The position numbers and the translations under genes are program-made. A stretch of 64,000 bases of DNA, taken from positions 1,818,133 to 1,882,132 of the forward strand of contig CM057062.1 of NCBI GenBank assembly GCA_029945375.1, in the 5' to 3' direction. The notes below the pieces were generated by a model, which had not been told where the DNA came from, did no database searches, and saw only the letters and a program-made list of their open reading frames with translations. This document shows positions 45,161 through 58,112 of this stretch, one piece after another; position 1 is the stretch's first letter; each line of letters begins with the position of its first letter. This DNA comes from Agaricus subrufescens. Lineage: Eukaryota > Basidiomycota > Agaricomycetes > Agaricales > Agaricaceae.

Positions 45161-45385
45161 CATGACATGCCAACTCACCCATGTAGTAGTCCGCAGTTCA
45201 AACATTCGTTACTATACGGCGATGCGCAACTCGAACTTTACTCATCCTCTGATCCCACTTGAAAAAAAAACTTGCAAACATTTTCTCGTCCAAGCCTGGC
45301 TAAAAAGTCATATGTAACCATGTACCTTAGTATAATTTCTCACTACCATCACATATCCATGCAGCAATCGAAAAGTTGTGTAGAA
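45160..45385 (+). repeat. Dispersed ~215-bp repeat, copy B
   Basis: Matches 19065-19280 in the same orientation. It starts exactly where glycogen synthase homology ends, so it marks the right breakpoint of the duplication. Confidence 0.65.
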
Positions 45386-46073
45386 ATGTTTCTTTTTTTT
45401 TTTTCTAGCCCTAAGCGTGCTGTGCAAACGCAGTCGCGAGTCAAATGATCGCACCCTGAGCATCGTCGTGTTTGTTCAGTGAAGGAAGAACGGAGATCCC
45501 GGGTGAAGACTTGCAAGGTATCTCTAAGGCAAACTTTTCGAGTCCTGTAAGGATGCAGTGTTATTGAGTCAAGACTGAGGCGATCGTTGAACGTTGATCG
45601 AGGATCGAGGATCTAGACATGTAGTGGAGTTCCGGAAAGGCGCCTAGGATCCGGAGTACCATAACAGGCGACACCAAAATGGATATGTTCCAAAATATCA
45701 ATATGAACATTGAGTTTGACTGTCGAGCAAGGGAGGAATACAGGTTGTTGGGTCCTCTCGTTGATTATTGGCGAACAATGGGGACGAAGCTTTTGGAACG
45801 AGAAGGTCCTGCGACTTCCTGCACCAGTGAGGGACAAAAATAACCGCAAGACAACTACAACAACAATTCCTCAGACGTCCAATCGTCCCATCAGGCATTC
45901 CATTCTCTTTTTGATGCGTACAAAAAAGGCGATAACCTCATCTCTATCTCTCAACTAATTGAAAAATCAAGTACCATTCAAAGAATAATACACAAAAAAC
46001 TTCGTTTCAAATTTATACATGAGAATCAAAAACCGAACAAAAAATCTCGAAAAAGGGCCTAACTGCCAAGATA

Positions 46074-48486
46074 TTAGGTACGATTAATCCGACGGACTCT
46101 CAAAGGCATGTTATCCTTCGGTTCTAAAAAAGGTTTTCAAGCATCACGTAGTCAAGGAGGAAGAAAATCACGTACTCATAGTAACCGCAGCCGTAGGCTT
46201 AGGTATCTGTCCTTCATACGCAAGATCAAATTCAAAATTCGCAATCAACGATCTACACATGTATCAGATCACAACTCGTGAGAGAGGGAGAAAAAATTTG
46301 TTAAAATCGACTTACGCAATGACAGTCTTCATCTCAATAATCGCCATCGTCTTCCCAATACAAGCATGCGGGCCAAAAATGAAAGACATAAGTGAATATT
46401 GGGAGTTATAACTCTTCGGTAAATTCAGCCATCGTTCCGGATGGAATTCTTCAGCGTCCGGGCCCCATGTAGATTTCCAAGTATTAATCACTCGAATCTA
46501 AAAAGAACAAAAAAAAAAAACAAAAGGATTTTAGCGCTCGGGACTCCACCCAATCCCAACAAAGAAAAAAAACGTACAGGGATATAGAATAAAGTTCCTT
46601 TAGGGACCAGAACTCCATCTATATAATCCGTCTTCGCGGCTTCACGGAACGTCATGGGTACAGGAGGAAATAACCGAAGTCCCTCCATTCTTTGAATTAC
46701 CATGAGATCGGAAAACTCTGGAGAATAAAGGGAGCAGCGCTTACATGACGGAGTCTAAATATTGTAACTCTTTGAGGGTTTTATATTCTGGTCTTGGATT
46801 TTCGGTAAATACAGGACCAACTTCTTTGCGAAGTCGATCTTGAGCATCTTTATTCGCCGCAAGCAGATATAACGTCTTCATCGAAAAAATCAATTCTGAG
46901 GATGATGAATAGAAATCCGTGGGTAGGACGTACCCAAGCAAGTCCAGAAGCCGTAGTTTCATGTCCAGCACCCAAAAACGTCAACTAAAAAAAAGAAACC
47001 AGAAAGTCAGGGCAGTAAACAGGCAGACTAAGAAAGAACGCACAACTTGATCCATCATAGCTTTATCACTCAAACTCCAAGCACCAGGTTCGCTCTCCAA
47101 ACTCTCCTTCCTCGCCCTAACAAGTAAACTCATAATATCCTTCTTTCTCTCCTTCTCCATCACATCCGCATGACTTTCAAGCATTTTCTGTTCCAACATG
47201 CGTTTCGATATAGATCGGATTTTATACATCGAATCAACGAGTATAGCGAGAAGCCCTTTTATCAAACAGATTGAGTGATGAGGGATAATCAATTTAATAA
47301 ATAGACTTTTTTTTACTGATGTTTGGAATGGGACGTAAAAATCGTCTCACCCTCCACGCGAATTTGCTATTCAAAAACGTCGAAAACCCAGGGATCAGAG
47401 ATACAAAACCGATAAAGAAAGCCAAGTTTCGACCGTTTTGCATTTCGATGAGTTTTTCGTAGGATAGTGCGAGTTCGTTGTGTGGATCGTGAAGAGAATC
47501 GGCGTCGTAGGCAAAAGCTGTAGAGCAGATGATGTCTAAAGTGACTTTGGACACTGCGAGAGAGATGGTTAATTGGTGAGCAATAGACGTCTTTTTTATT
47601 TTTATCGTTGGGAGAAATGTGAAAAACGTACTCCATTCGTACATTGGTAAGACGATGCCTGATTCGGGGGTTTTGCTTGCTGTGATTTGGGTTTGGATGA
47701 TATTTAACAGACTATAAACGATATCAGATTAGGTCTTCATTTTCAAAGAAAGGGAGGAAGTCAATGACCTATCAATCGCGTTATGGTATTCATCCATTTC
47801 TAAAAGAAATCCTTCAATAAGAGATCATACAGAGAAAAGAACAACGCACGAGAAACCAAATTCGGTAACGAAAAAGCGGGGTTCATCATCCTACGCATCT
47901 GCCTATGCTCATTCTTCGTCACCGTCAACAAGCCATACCCCGCAACAAGTCCCAAAATATCTCTCATGAACCGCGGCTTTTCAAATCACGACCCACAAAT
48001 TATCAGCTTGCAATTAACGATAAAAAAAAGAAAACCTGCAACTTACTCGAGGATATTCAACCCAATCTTTAACTAAAATCCTCTCACAAGCCTCCGGACT
48101 CAAAAACATCAATCTCTCAATTCCTACGGGTCCAACGATCCTCACGATACCCTTTTCACCACCGTATTGCTTGAGCCACTCGCGCTGGGGTATGCCGGCT
48201 TCGCCATTGATTATAGCGGGGAACTGACCCCCGATTATAGAGAGAAGGTATGAGAATGGGTTTTTGCTTGATTTTGGGAAAGAGAAGAGAGGTGGGCCGG
48301 GGATGTGTCGGAGTGGGGAGAGGTACAGAGGGTATAGTATAGTTTTGTGGATGATGAATACTGTCAATGCCGTAAGTATTAGGAGGGAGTTGACGGGAGA
48401 AGTTATTTACGCTCGACAAGGGCGACAGTGCCTATGATGAATCGGTATTCATAAGCATAATTGAGGATTTGCTGAAGGCAGGTCAT
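46074..48486 (-). CDS. Cytochrome P450 monooxygenase
   Basis: A multi-exon gene. Exon 1 (48486-48411) and exon 2 (from 48360) encode a membrane anchor (YEYRFIIGTVALVELFIIHK), then PLRHIPGPP, the proline hinge. Further exons give the I-helix AGHETTASG (~46955), the K-helix ExxR in MEGLRLFPP (~46690), a PERF-type region (EEFHPERW) and the heme loop FIFGPHACIG with the cysteine ligand (~46360). The last short exon ends KPKDNMPLRVRRINRT with TAA at 46074. All landmark motifs of a functional microsomal P450 are present. The substrate cannot be told from sequence. It is divergent with the TMEM19-like gene 1.1 kb away. A decayed copy of its first exon lies at about 30.4 kb. Confidence 0.9.
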
Positions 48487-49562
48487 GGATGAAGAAGACA
48501 TGAAGAGGGCACAATCAGGCCTGAGAAGTGGCTACTTCTAGGTCAAAAGTCGAATGAGAAACTGCGGGGCAATTGACATTTGATTATATCCAATCAACAC
48601 CACGAACAAATAGTTGACCATGTGGTACAGTGATACATAGCATGTGAAATTTAAGGCAAATTGATGGCATCCGATTCTTGAGATGGAAGTAGTATTGCGA
48701 GACGAGTTAGCGGGACAGTAGTACGACTGTTGGAAAGCCAGAAGCAATTGAAGAGTGACGAACCGAGAGTGAGTCAAGTTAACATCATGGAGGCGTGGGG
48801 TGCTTCACTGGTCACTGTTGGAAATGTAAGTTATTTTCTTGTACGTGTGCTGCGCTTCCGAAGCCGAAGATCCCACACCTTGATGACATCGATTTTGGAT
48901 TGACAGCCTTCGGTCGCAGGACGATATGCCAGCCACGGCAGCAGACAGTCAGCTGAGATGACTAGGCAACCTAGACTTTGATGTTATTGGACGGGGCCAA
49001 CTCAATGCACCACATCCTCGGCCCCGATGGACAGGCCTACGATCCCTTCGGCCTTTGGTGCAGATGGTGGTCAGAATGTAAGAGTACTAACGTCGGTTCT
49101 GTGCTTACTTTTTTGTCTAGTGATTCACCACGTAATCTCGAAGAAGTCTACACAGGCCGCACTAGAAGTCGTCTATCACAATACTTATAGACAGGTATGA
49201 GCAAATTTGCTCACGGTTTTTCAGGCCACCAAGCAAAGTTTACCGCCACGCACTTTAAATATCGTGTTTCAGCTTATAGACTCGACCTTTCCCTCTCACA
49301 TCCACAAATTTTCTCAAGCGATTTGATGATATCCCCTTCCAACGATCGCTCCACCCGCTGAACGCTCATCTAGTTCCGTTAGTTTAGAAAGGACCATGAT
49401 GATATTAGGACGAGAAATGAATCGAGTTGCAGCTAAAGAATCAAAAATCGACAAGCACCCATAAGATAACGGTATGCCAAGCCATGCGATATATAGTGTG
49501 AGAAAGACCAGTTAATTATTACAAAGGCACGTGGAGGGCATCAGTGGTCTTCAGAACTGGAA
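48487..49562. promoter_or_regulatory. Divergent intergenic region, P450 / TMEM19-like
   Basis: 1.08 kb shared upstream region. The decayed copy retains both flanks (about 30.50 and 30.54 kb) but lacks roughly 900 bp of it. Either sequence was inserted here or it was deleted there. No coding region or clear promoter motif identified; 48978-49190 is open but unconvincing. Confidence 0.4.
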
Positions 49563-50670
49563 ATGCAAGTCGTACCCCTCCTACTCGCGTTACTCTTGAG
49601 TTTTCATGGCTTGCGCAAAAAATCGCTTTCGCCAAGCGGCGCGTTGATGGCCTTCTTCGTTGGCTACGGCAGCTTGTCTGGGGGACTATGGGCATTCGGC
49701 ACTACGCTCATAGGATTTTACCTGATTGGGAGCCGGGCAACAAAATGTGCGTGTCCAGAAAGAATGAATATGAGCTTGGACTGACTTGAGCTAGATGGAA
49801 AACAGCGCAAGGCGAAATTGGAGGATGGGTATCAGGAGGCAGGGTACCGTTCAGGGTGGCAGGTATTGTGCAATAGCGCGTCTGGTATTGTAGCGGCGAT
49901 CGCTTGGAACGCGTTATTTGTGCCAGGGAGCGAACAAGCGTGGATTGTACGGCGATTGGTGGCAGTTGAGGGAGGGGTGGAGTACGATGGGGTGGGGTGG
50001 TGTCCGCTCGACGGAGAGATAGCGGATGGGTGGAGTCGAATGCTGCTCTTTGGGGCACTTGGGTAAGTCGCACAGGGTATAGTGGCAGAATTACTGACGA
50101 TCTGCAGGCACTTTGCATGCTGTCTCGGCGACACCCTGGCGTCGGAGCTGGGGATCCTAGCCAAGGGCGGGCCGTGGCTGGTGACCTCGCTCCGGCGCGT
50201 GCCCCCGGGGACAAACGGAGGCATGTCGGTTGCGGGCACTCTCGCTTCCGTTTTGGGGGGCGCTGCCGTCGGGGTCCTCATGGCGTCCACTCTCGTCTTC
50301 GAGAACGTGCGGTGCAGACAGGACTGGGGCGCGGTGGTGGCGTCCCTTGTATTGTGGGGCGCCTTTGCCGGCTTCTTTGGCAGCCTGGTGCGTCATATAT
50401 GACCATGACTGGGCCGCTGGCAATAACACAAAGAGACAGGTTGATTCCCTGATGGGTGCGACTATCCAGCAGACTCGCTACTCAAAGGGGGTCGTTCTGC
50501 AGGACGCGTCGCGGGCCGAGGGCGAGGTGATCAGCGGGCTGAACCTGCTCACGAACAACCAGGTGCGTGTGTGGCGTGTTGGGTGGCTTATCGCTAACGG
50601 TGCGCAGGTGAATCTGGCGTCGTCGGTGATTACCTCGTTGGTGGCCGGGGTCGCGTCACGGTCACGGTGA
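49563..50670 (+). CDS. TMEM19/DUF92-family integral membrane protein
   Basis: Five exons: 49563-49746, 49795-50062, 50108-50387, 50440-50562 and 50608-50670, phases consistent, 305 residues. It starts MQVVPLLLALLLSFHGLRKKSLSPSGAL. SPSGALMAFFVGYGSL and FACCLGDTLASELGIL are characteristic of the DUF92 family, as are the Gly-rich membrane segments (VAGTLASVLGGAAVGVLMAS, LVLWGAFAGFFGSL) and LLTNNQVNLASSVIT at the end. Several transmembrane helices are evident. The family includes plant and bacterial phytyl-phosphate kinases and human TMEM19; the fungal substrate is unknown. The stop lies only 58 bp before the glycogen synthase ATG, so the two may share regulatory sequence. Confidence 0.85.
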
Positions 50671-50728
50671 CGTCAGGGGTAGATGATAACTTAATTTTTT
50701 TGTATGCATCCGGTTCTTTACACATACC

Positions 50729-53422
50729 ATGGCGGAGACGAAGCGCGATGTGCAGCAGCCCGTCCTGTTCGAATGCGCCTGGGAGGTCGCAAACAAGGTC
50801 GGCGGCATCTACACCGTCATCAAGACAAAGGTCCCCGTCTCCGTCTCCGAGTTTGGCGACAGATACTGCCTTATCGGCCCCCTCTCCTACAAGACCGCCC
50901 CCATGGAGGTCGAGCCCGAGGAGCCCTCCGACCCCCACATCGCCGACACCATCAACGCAATGCAGGCCCAGGGCGTCAAGGCTCTCTACGGTCGCTGGCT
51001 CATCGAGGGCAATCCCCAGGTCCTCCTCTTCGACACCAGCAGCATGTACTCCCGCCTCGACGAGTGGAAGGCCGATCTCTGGAACCTAGCGGGCATCCCG
51101 AGCCCTCCAAACGATCACGAGACAAACGAGACGATCGTCTTTGGTTATCTCGTTGCCTGGTTCCTTGGCGATGTGAGTCCACTTTTCCTACTCCGGTCTT
51201 GTCCTTCCTCCCTGATTCCCGATTTCCCCTTCAGTATGTCTCCCGTCAACTCTCCACCGCTGTCGTTGCCCATTTTCACGAATGGCAAGCTGGCCTCGCC
51301 ATCCCACTTTGCCGCAAACGCCATATCGATGTGACAACAGTTTTCACTACCCATGCCACCCTTCTGGGCCGATATCTCTGCGCTGGCTCCGTCGATTTCT
51401 ACAACAACCTTCAGTACTTTGATGTTGACCATGAAGCTGGAAAACGCGGCATCTACCACCGATACTGCATTGAACGCTCTGCAGCCCACTGCGCCGATGT
51501 CTTCACGACCGTTTCTCACATCACAGCCTACGAAAGCGAACATCTTCTCAAACGCAAACCTGATGGCGTCCTTCCCAATGGTCTCAACGTCGTCAAATTT
51601 CAAGCGATGCACGAATTCCAAAATCTCCATGCCACCGCAAAGGCAAAAATAAACGAGTTTATTCGTGGACACTTCTACGGCCACTACGATTTCGATCTCG
51701 ATAATACAATCTACTTGTTCACTGCAGGCCGCTACGAGTACAGGAACAAGGGTGTGGACATGTTCATTGAGTCCCTCGCTCGTGAGTTGAAAACTCTGTT
51801 TTTTGTTCTTTGTGTTGATTATTTTGTCAAGGTCTCAACTACCAGCTACAGAAAGCCGGATCAAGTGTTACTGTCGTCGCCTTCATCATCATGCCTGCCG
51901 CAACACACTCCTATACCATTGATGCCCTCAAAGGTCAAGCTGTCACCAAGCAGCTGCGCGACACCGTCACCGAAATTCAAAACCGTATCGGTCAACGTTT
52001 GTTTGACCGTGCCGCTCGCTTCACTGGGTACGTAGTCCTCCTGTACATCCGGAAACAAGACTCAAGTCTAATTCCAAACAAGCGACATGAAATCCATTCC
52101 AACCGCGGATGATCTGATATCAGAAGAAGACCAAATCCTGCTGAAGCGACGCATCTTTGCTCTTAAGCGAAACTCACTCCCGCCCGTCACAACACACAAC
52201 ATGGCCGATGATCCCAATGATCCGATTCTCAACCAGATCCGGCGCGTCAAATTGTTCAATAACGCTCACGATCGCGTAAAAATCATTTTCCACCCCGACT
52301 TCCTCAACAGCAACAATCCGATACTGGCATTGGACTATGAAGAATTTGTCCGTGGGTGTCACTTGGGCGTGTTCCCCAGCTATTATGAGCCATGGGGTTA
52401 TACACCCGCGGAATGCACCGTTGTACGTATATTCCATTTTGTGACCTATCATCAACTCGAACCATCACTCTTAGATGGGTATTCCAAGTATAACGACCAA
52501 CCTTTCCGGTTTTGGTTGTTTCATGCAAGATCTCATAGAACGTCCAGAAGAGGAAGGTTGCTATATCGTCGACCGCCGGATGCAATCGGTCGAAGATTCG
52601 GTCAACCAACTAGCCGATCACCTGTATGCATTCACAAACAAAACACGCCGTCAGCGTATCAATCAGCGCAACCGCGTTGAACGGTTATCGCCGTTGTTGG
52701 ATTGGAAGAATTTGGGTATTGAGTATTCTAAAGCTAGACAATTGGCTTTGAGGAGGGCTTATCCTGATGCGTTTGATGGTGAGACTTTGGAACATGGGGA
52801 AGGTGCTTGGGATGATGGGTTTGGGGGAGATACTACTGAGGTCAATGCGGGTGGTGCGGGTGCTCGTAGTGGGAGACGTGTTGGTGCTTATGCTAGTGCT
52901 GGGAGTGTACCTGCCAGTCCGAGGTTGAGGGGTGCGATTACGCCAGGTGATATTGGAACTTTGACCGAGGATGTGAGTTTTGAGGTCTTCTTTTATGGAC
53001 CTTTGTTGAATTTTTTTTTTCCCGCGTTTTTTTAGATGCAGGGTCTTGGCACAAGTGACTATAGAGGATACGGATGGGCAGATCACGTTGATGAAGATGA
53101 CAGTTACCCATTGTACGTCTGGGAGTTTCTCTTTTTTTCACAATTATCGCTGATGGATTATTACACTAGCCCGCTTGCGATGAAGGTTCGTTCGAGATCG
53201 GGATCGGTTAGGAGTCGAAGTGGGGCGAGTACGCCTGGGGGGCCTGCGTTTAAGAGTTTGAGTGAGGGGGATTTGAGGAAGGCGAATACGGCGTTGAAGT
53301 TGAGTCAGGCGAATGGGGAGGATGAGGATTTGGAGAGTAAGAATGTTGATGGTGTTGTTGATGGTGCCACTGCCGCTGGTGCTACTGCTGCTGCTGTTGG
53401 GGCGAATGTGGATGGACATTGA
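50729..53422 (+). CDS. GSY1: Glycogen [starch] synthase (GT3 family)
   Basis: Seven exons: 50729-51172, 51235-51781, 51832-52027, 52083-52422, 52475-52972, 53036-53112 and 53170-53422, giving 784 residues. It begins [20 protein letters not shown] followed by the nucleotide-sugar loop [55 protein letters not shown] and the active-site region [18 protein letters not shown] with its Glu residues are all present. It transfers glucose from UDP-glucose to glycogen in the cytosol and is normally controlled by phosphorylation of its C-terminus and by glucose-6-phosphate. The C-terminal ~130 residues are Ser/Gly-rich and carry likely phosphosites ([11 protein letters not shown]), then an Ala-rich end. 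Confidence 0.95.
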
Positions 53423-53439
53423 AGTGTTGAAGTGTGGTG

Positions 53440-53680
53440 TGATTTTTTCTTTTTTGCTTGTTGAATTATGCTGCCGTTGTCTGCTTTTTGTTTTTTTTGT
53501 GTATCGTTTTTTTTTTTGTGTTTGATATGAAGAGAACTTTGTTTCATGTGTTTTTTTTTTTTTGGTTTGTACTTGTCATTTTGTGAACGTGCTTGGTTGT
53601 CTTTTTTTTTTTTTAGATTTTAGACTTTTTGTTTTTCGTTTTTTTTTTTTGTTTTTTTTGCTTTATGACCAAAAAATTTT
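53440..53680 (+). other. Poly-T-rich 3' flank of glycogen synthase
   Basis: Downstream of the stop the plus strand has many T runs of 8-12 bases. This probably lies in or after the 3' UTR. No gene is seen between here and the Argonaute start at 54459. Confidence 0.5.
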
Positions 53681-54400
53681 AGAGTTGTGTTTGTACAGTG
53701 AAAGGTGGATGAGTAGGTGTGTTGTTCTTTTGGAAAATGAGATGAGTTGACGTGTTTTGTTGAGTTGGGATGTTTTGTTTAGGGATATCTGTTGATGGCC
53801 GGTAACTAAATCGGGTCAGTATGTTAAGTGGATCTACAGGCTTTTGAACAAGAGTTCATTGACAAGGCATTCGATCTTCGAAATTTTCGTAAACACTTTG
53901 TGTATCTGCAGGAGAACTCGGCAAGAAAGTGTCAACTCGACAGGTCGTCCTAATTTTGCCCTCTATTGAGGGGTTTAAACAATTTATTGCGATAGAGTGG
54001 GAATAGAAGTAGTTTGTTTTGTGTTGGTGTTTGTGTGTCCAACGTAGGACGAAAACTGAGATGTGGATGATTCTAAATTAAGCTACTCATGATGAGTTGG
54101 TCCTTGGACTTTTTATATTTTTATCTATACGAGTCATTTTCTACTAATCAAGTCATGCTGCTCGGATGAGCAAAAGCCGAGTCATATGCTTGCGGTTGTA
54201 ACTCAAATAGAATTATATATGTCCGAGGCCAGGCCGAAATAAATCCACATGATACGACGGATAATATCAGCGCCCAGCGTTGATTGACTGATCATCTGCT
54301 CAGAGCGGAAGACCAGGGTGGAACATAAGTCACATAAATTAGGAGTATATAAACACAGTCTTTGAGTTATGAGCAAATAAGCACAGCTTAACTTTGAACG

Positions 54401-54428
54401 ACTACTACTACTACTACTACTACTACTA
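54401..54428 (+). repeat. (ACT)n microsatellite in the Argonaute leader
   Basis: About nine uninterrupted ACT/CTA trinucleotides, 31 bp before the Argonaute ATG, so probably within the 5' UTR. Confidence 0.9.
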
Positions 54429-54458
54429 CACACACATCAACCCTCCTTTTAATTCATC

Positions 54459-57400
54459 ATGAGTTATCACAACAGAGGCAATAGGGGCGGATCTCCTCGA
54501 GAAGGTGGGCGCCCTAGAGGCAATGCACCTCCTCGAGCAGGTGGCACACCCTACAGAGGTACTGGTAGGGGAACAACCCCCTCGAGTCATACTGGCGATG
54601 GAAGAGGAGGAGGAAGACATCCCTTTTTTGGTGGTGGTCCGCGAAGTGGCAGCGGCACTCCAGGCGAAGTCGTCATCTTTAAAGGTAGCTCTCCTGCTAC
54701 CGTCCAACCTCATCTCTCCGACGAGAACCTCAACTCTCTGATAACGACTTTATCTCCCTTACGCGGTACACCCAAACGTCCCGTCCGACCCGGTTTTGGC
54801 GAGCTCGGTATTCCGATTAATCTCCGTGCCAACTTTTTCGCTGTCAAGATCAAAGAAGGCCAACAGTTTTATGAATACAATGTTGGTATATCAGGTCCTA
54901 GAACGAAGATTACGAATGGGATGAAGAATCGGTTGTTTGAACTTTTGGAGGTTCACCCGGGTTTTGTGGGATATAACCCTTTTACTGCGCATGATAGGAG
55001 TGCGAAGTTGTATTCTGCGAAACGGCTACCTCAGCCTTTGGTTTTGGGTATCAAGTATTTTGACGAGCATAAGGAGGGACCTGGGCCTAATGCGGACGAG
55101 TACCGAGTTAAACTTGAATTTATCAAGGAACATAATTTATCTACAATGAACGAGTACGTTCGTTTTGCCTACTTGATATCAGTATCTTTTATTGACGCTT
55201 ATACTTGAAGTTTTCTGAATGCCGATCGTCAAGCCAGGGATTTTGACCTTCAGCCACTAACCACTGCCTTGAACTTATTCAGCGGCAAGTTGGCTTCGAA
55301 GATGGGTACACGCGTTGGACGTCCTGTGTCGAAATACTTCTATCAACCCGAGCGACCTAATATATTATCTCCGCAACTCGAAGCCTGGCAGGGCTTCTCC
55401 GTGTCCGTTAGGCCAGCCTACAAGCAGCTTATGGTCAACGTGTAAGTCTTTAATTGTTACTTTTCAATCACTAGATTGACAAACTGTTTCTAGAAATGTT
55501 TGCATGGCGGCTTTTATCACTCCGGGCAACCTCGCTGAAAAGCTCAAGCAATTCAATCGAACTTCTTATGGCGGAATGCTCAGTCTTCCTCAACGATTGG
55601 TCAAAAGTCTGAAAGTCAAAACGACTCATCTTGGATACAAGAAGAGTGTTTATCAAATCATGACTACTTCTGCTCGACAAACTCGTTTTAAGCAAGATGC
55701 TGGCGGTGAAATTACTGTCGAAGAATATTTTAAACAGAGTACGTGTTCTTGTACACACTCTTCTATCACCCTTTCTGAATGAACTTCCAGAGTATAACAA
55801 GAAACTCAAATACGCAGCTGACCTCCCGGTAATCAATCTCGGCACTCGACAGAAACCCAACTACGTCCCTGCGGAATTATGCGAGATCCTACCGGGATGT
55901 ATATTCCGCGATAAGCTATCCGGAGCGGAAACTAGCAAGATGATAAACGTGGCTTGTAAACCCCCTCACGAGAATGCCCGAGCCATAACGGAGACCGGAT
56001 TTCCTTTCCTCGGATTTTCGCAACAGAATTCATCATTGGAACCGTTCGGGATATCTATTGACCCCGAAATGGCTGTGATTCCCGCTAGGGAGTGGCCCCC
56101 GCCAACGATATCTGGAAATAAAACGATTACGAATGTTAAACAAGCTTCATGGTATTTCTTGAATCATGTTAAATTCGTGAAAGGTGCTAGGATTCGTGCC
56201 TGGGAAGTCTTGATCATCCGAGATGGGGGAATGGAGATCAGGGCTGATGAGATTGTTGATAGGTTTATGACGAGGTTGGGAAAGCTTGGGGTTAATGTGC
56301 CAAAGGCGCCACCGAAAAAGAGAGAAATTACTTTGGTTGATCCCAGGTCCGATGATGCTTCGCGGACGGGGAGCATCCAAGTTGTTAGGGAGGAGATGTC
56401 TAAAGTCGGGGATGTGTCGTTTGTTTTGGTCCTTCTGAACAATGGGGACAGTATCATCTATTCGGCTGTTAAGGTTGGTGGCAAACGAGTTTTGGTGGTT
56501 TAGTCTCAGGAGCTGATAGATTTGTTTACAGAAAATTGGAGATGTCGAATTGGGGATCCATACAGTCTGTATGCAGGCTGATACGGCATTGAAGAGGGGT
56601 GAGGCGTATTTCGGGAACGTGGCGCTGAAATTGAATATCAAACTCGGTGGAATCAGTCATAAGGTGTGCTGCCATTCCTACCATACTTATCGCCATAGTT
56701 ATTTAACACCCTATTAGTTGGATGACCTGACTTGGAAGGAGTCGACTATGATGGTTGGGATCGACGTTACGCATGCTGGACCTACAAGTCGTTACGGAAC
56801 ACCTTCGATTGCCGCCGTTGTTGCCAATGTGGATGATTCATTTGTTCACTTTCCTGCAAGTATCAGGATCCAGGCTGTTGATTATAACAAAGAGGCGAAA
56901 GAGGTGCGCAAAAATTTACTCTTTCCTGTGATTCTCCTTCTTTCTTACAATTGACGTTTTTAGATGGTGACAGATTTGGCGGAGATGATGTATGAACGAT
57001 TGTTGGCGTATCAGAGTAAGATGAATAGTCTGCCGGACAAGGTTTTGGTATTTCGGGACGGTGTGTCTGAAGTACGTCTTTTCCTCCTCTCCCTCTCAGC
57101 AATCATTTGACGGTTTGTCGTTTTTGCTTAGGGTCAATTTGATGTCGTCTTGAATGAAGAGTTGCCTCGTATTTCAGAAGCCTTTACAAAGGTGAAGATG
57201 CCTGATGGGAAGGCCTACAAGCCGAAATTGTCTATCGTTATTTGTGGTAAACGTCACCACGCGAGGTGCGTCTTTCTTTTTTGTTTACATTGCACTGTCT
57301 GGGCAATTAGCTGATTTTTTCTTCAGATTTTATCCCACCAATTCTCAATATGCTACCCAGAATGGGAATACTCGTCCTGGAACAGTGGTCGATAAAGGGG

Positions 57401-57895
57401 TCACTGCAGTGTAAGTATCTTACCCAAAAATTCCTTCCCGGCCCATTTAGCTAACCAAAAATAAAAAGTTTCGACTACGATTTCTACCTCCAACCCCACG
57501 ACGGAATCAAAGGTTCAGTCAAAGCTACACACTATACGGTCATCTATGACGAAAATCAACTCAGCGCGGATGAAATTCAAAAGGGGACGCATGATTTCAG
57601 CTATTTGTATGCCAGGGCGACAAAGGCTGTAAGTTTGATACCGCCGGCGTATTATGCGGATTTGGCGTGTGAGAGAGGGAGATGTTACTTAAATGATTTT
57701 TTGGACTTCGGGGCTGGCAAGAGTAGTTCTGGTGGAAAGGGGAGGAAGGATAGGGAAGAGGAAAAGGAAGAAGTGTTCAGAGCTGCGACGAAGGCTTGGG
57801 GAGATGGGGTAAGTGTATCTTCATAGTTTTTTCTTCTCGTGCTGATAGTGTTGTAGGTGCATCGCAAGATGAAAGATAGCATGTTTTATATTTAA
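54459..57895 (+). CDS. Argonaute protein (RNA silencing)
   Basis: Eleven exons with matching phases: 54459-55153, 55238-55441, 55494-55738, 55791-56473, 56532-56663, 56718-56903, 56964-57071, 57132-57265, 57327-57410, 57469-57808 and 57857-57895, giving 949 residues. The N-terminus is Arg/Gly-rich. The N and PAZ regions follow, then MID (GDVELGIHTVCMQ) and PIWI. Slicer residues are visible: Asp in VGIDVTHAG, Asp in VFRDGVSE and His in KATHYTVIYDEN. The C-terminal SMFYI is typical. It binds small RNAs and cuts or silences complementary transcripts, a known control on retrotransposons in fungi. It appears intact and lies 13 kb from the nested element cluster. Confidence 0.95.
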
Positions 57896-58112
57896 GAGTC
57901 CCTGTGCGCTGGTGTTTTTGCTTTGTACTTTGCTTTAATGTATGTGTATAAGAATGCTTGATCATATCTTCGTGTCATGAAAATATCTCTATCGTGTGCA
58001 AGGGTTACTCTGATCATCATGACGAGGGACAAAAATAAGTAAAAATAGATCTTTGTTTGTTTGCCAAATACGAAGCAAAAACATATACAAATTCGGAAAT
58101 GGCAGGTATGCA

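Noticed and set aside
50704..52035. 443-codon plus-strand ORF overlapping glycogen synthase exon 1 in another frame
   Set aside because: Its 5' part is an Arg/Pro-rich shadow of a GC-rich exon; it only becomes glycogen synthase sequence after the first intron.
54459..57895. Prokaryotic-type or catalytically dead Argonaute
   Set aside because: The many introns, PAZ/MID/PIWI order and visible slicer Asp, Asp and His residues fit an ordinary eukaryotic Argonaute.
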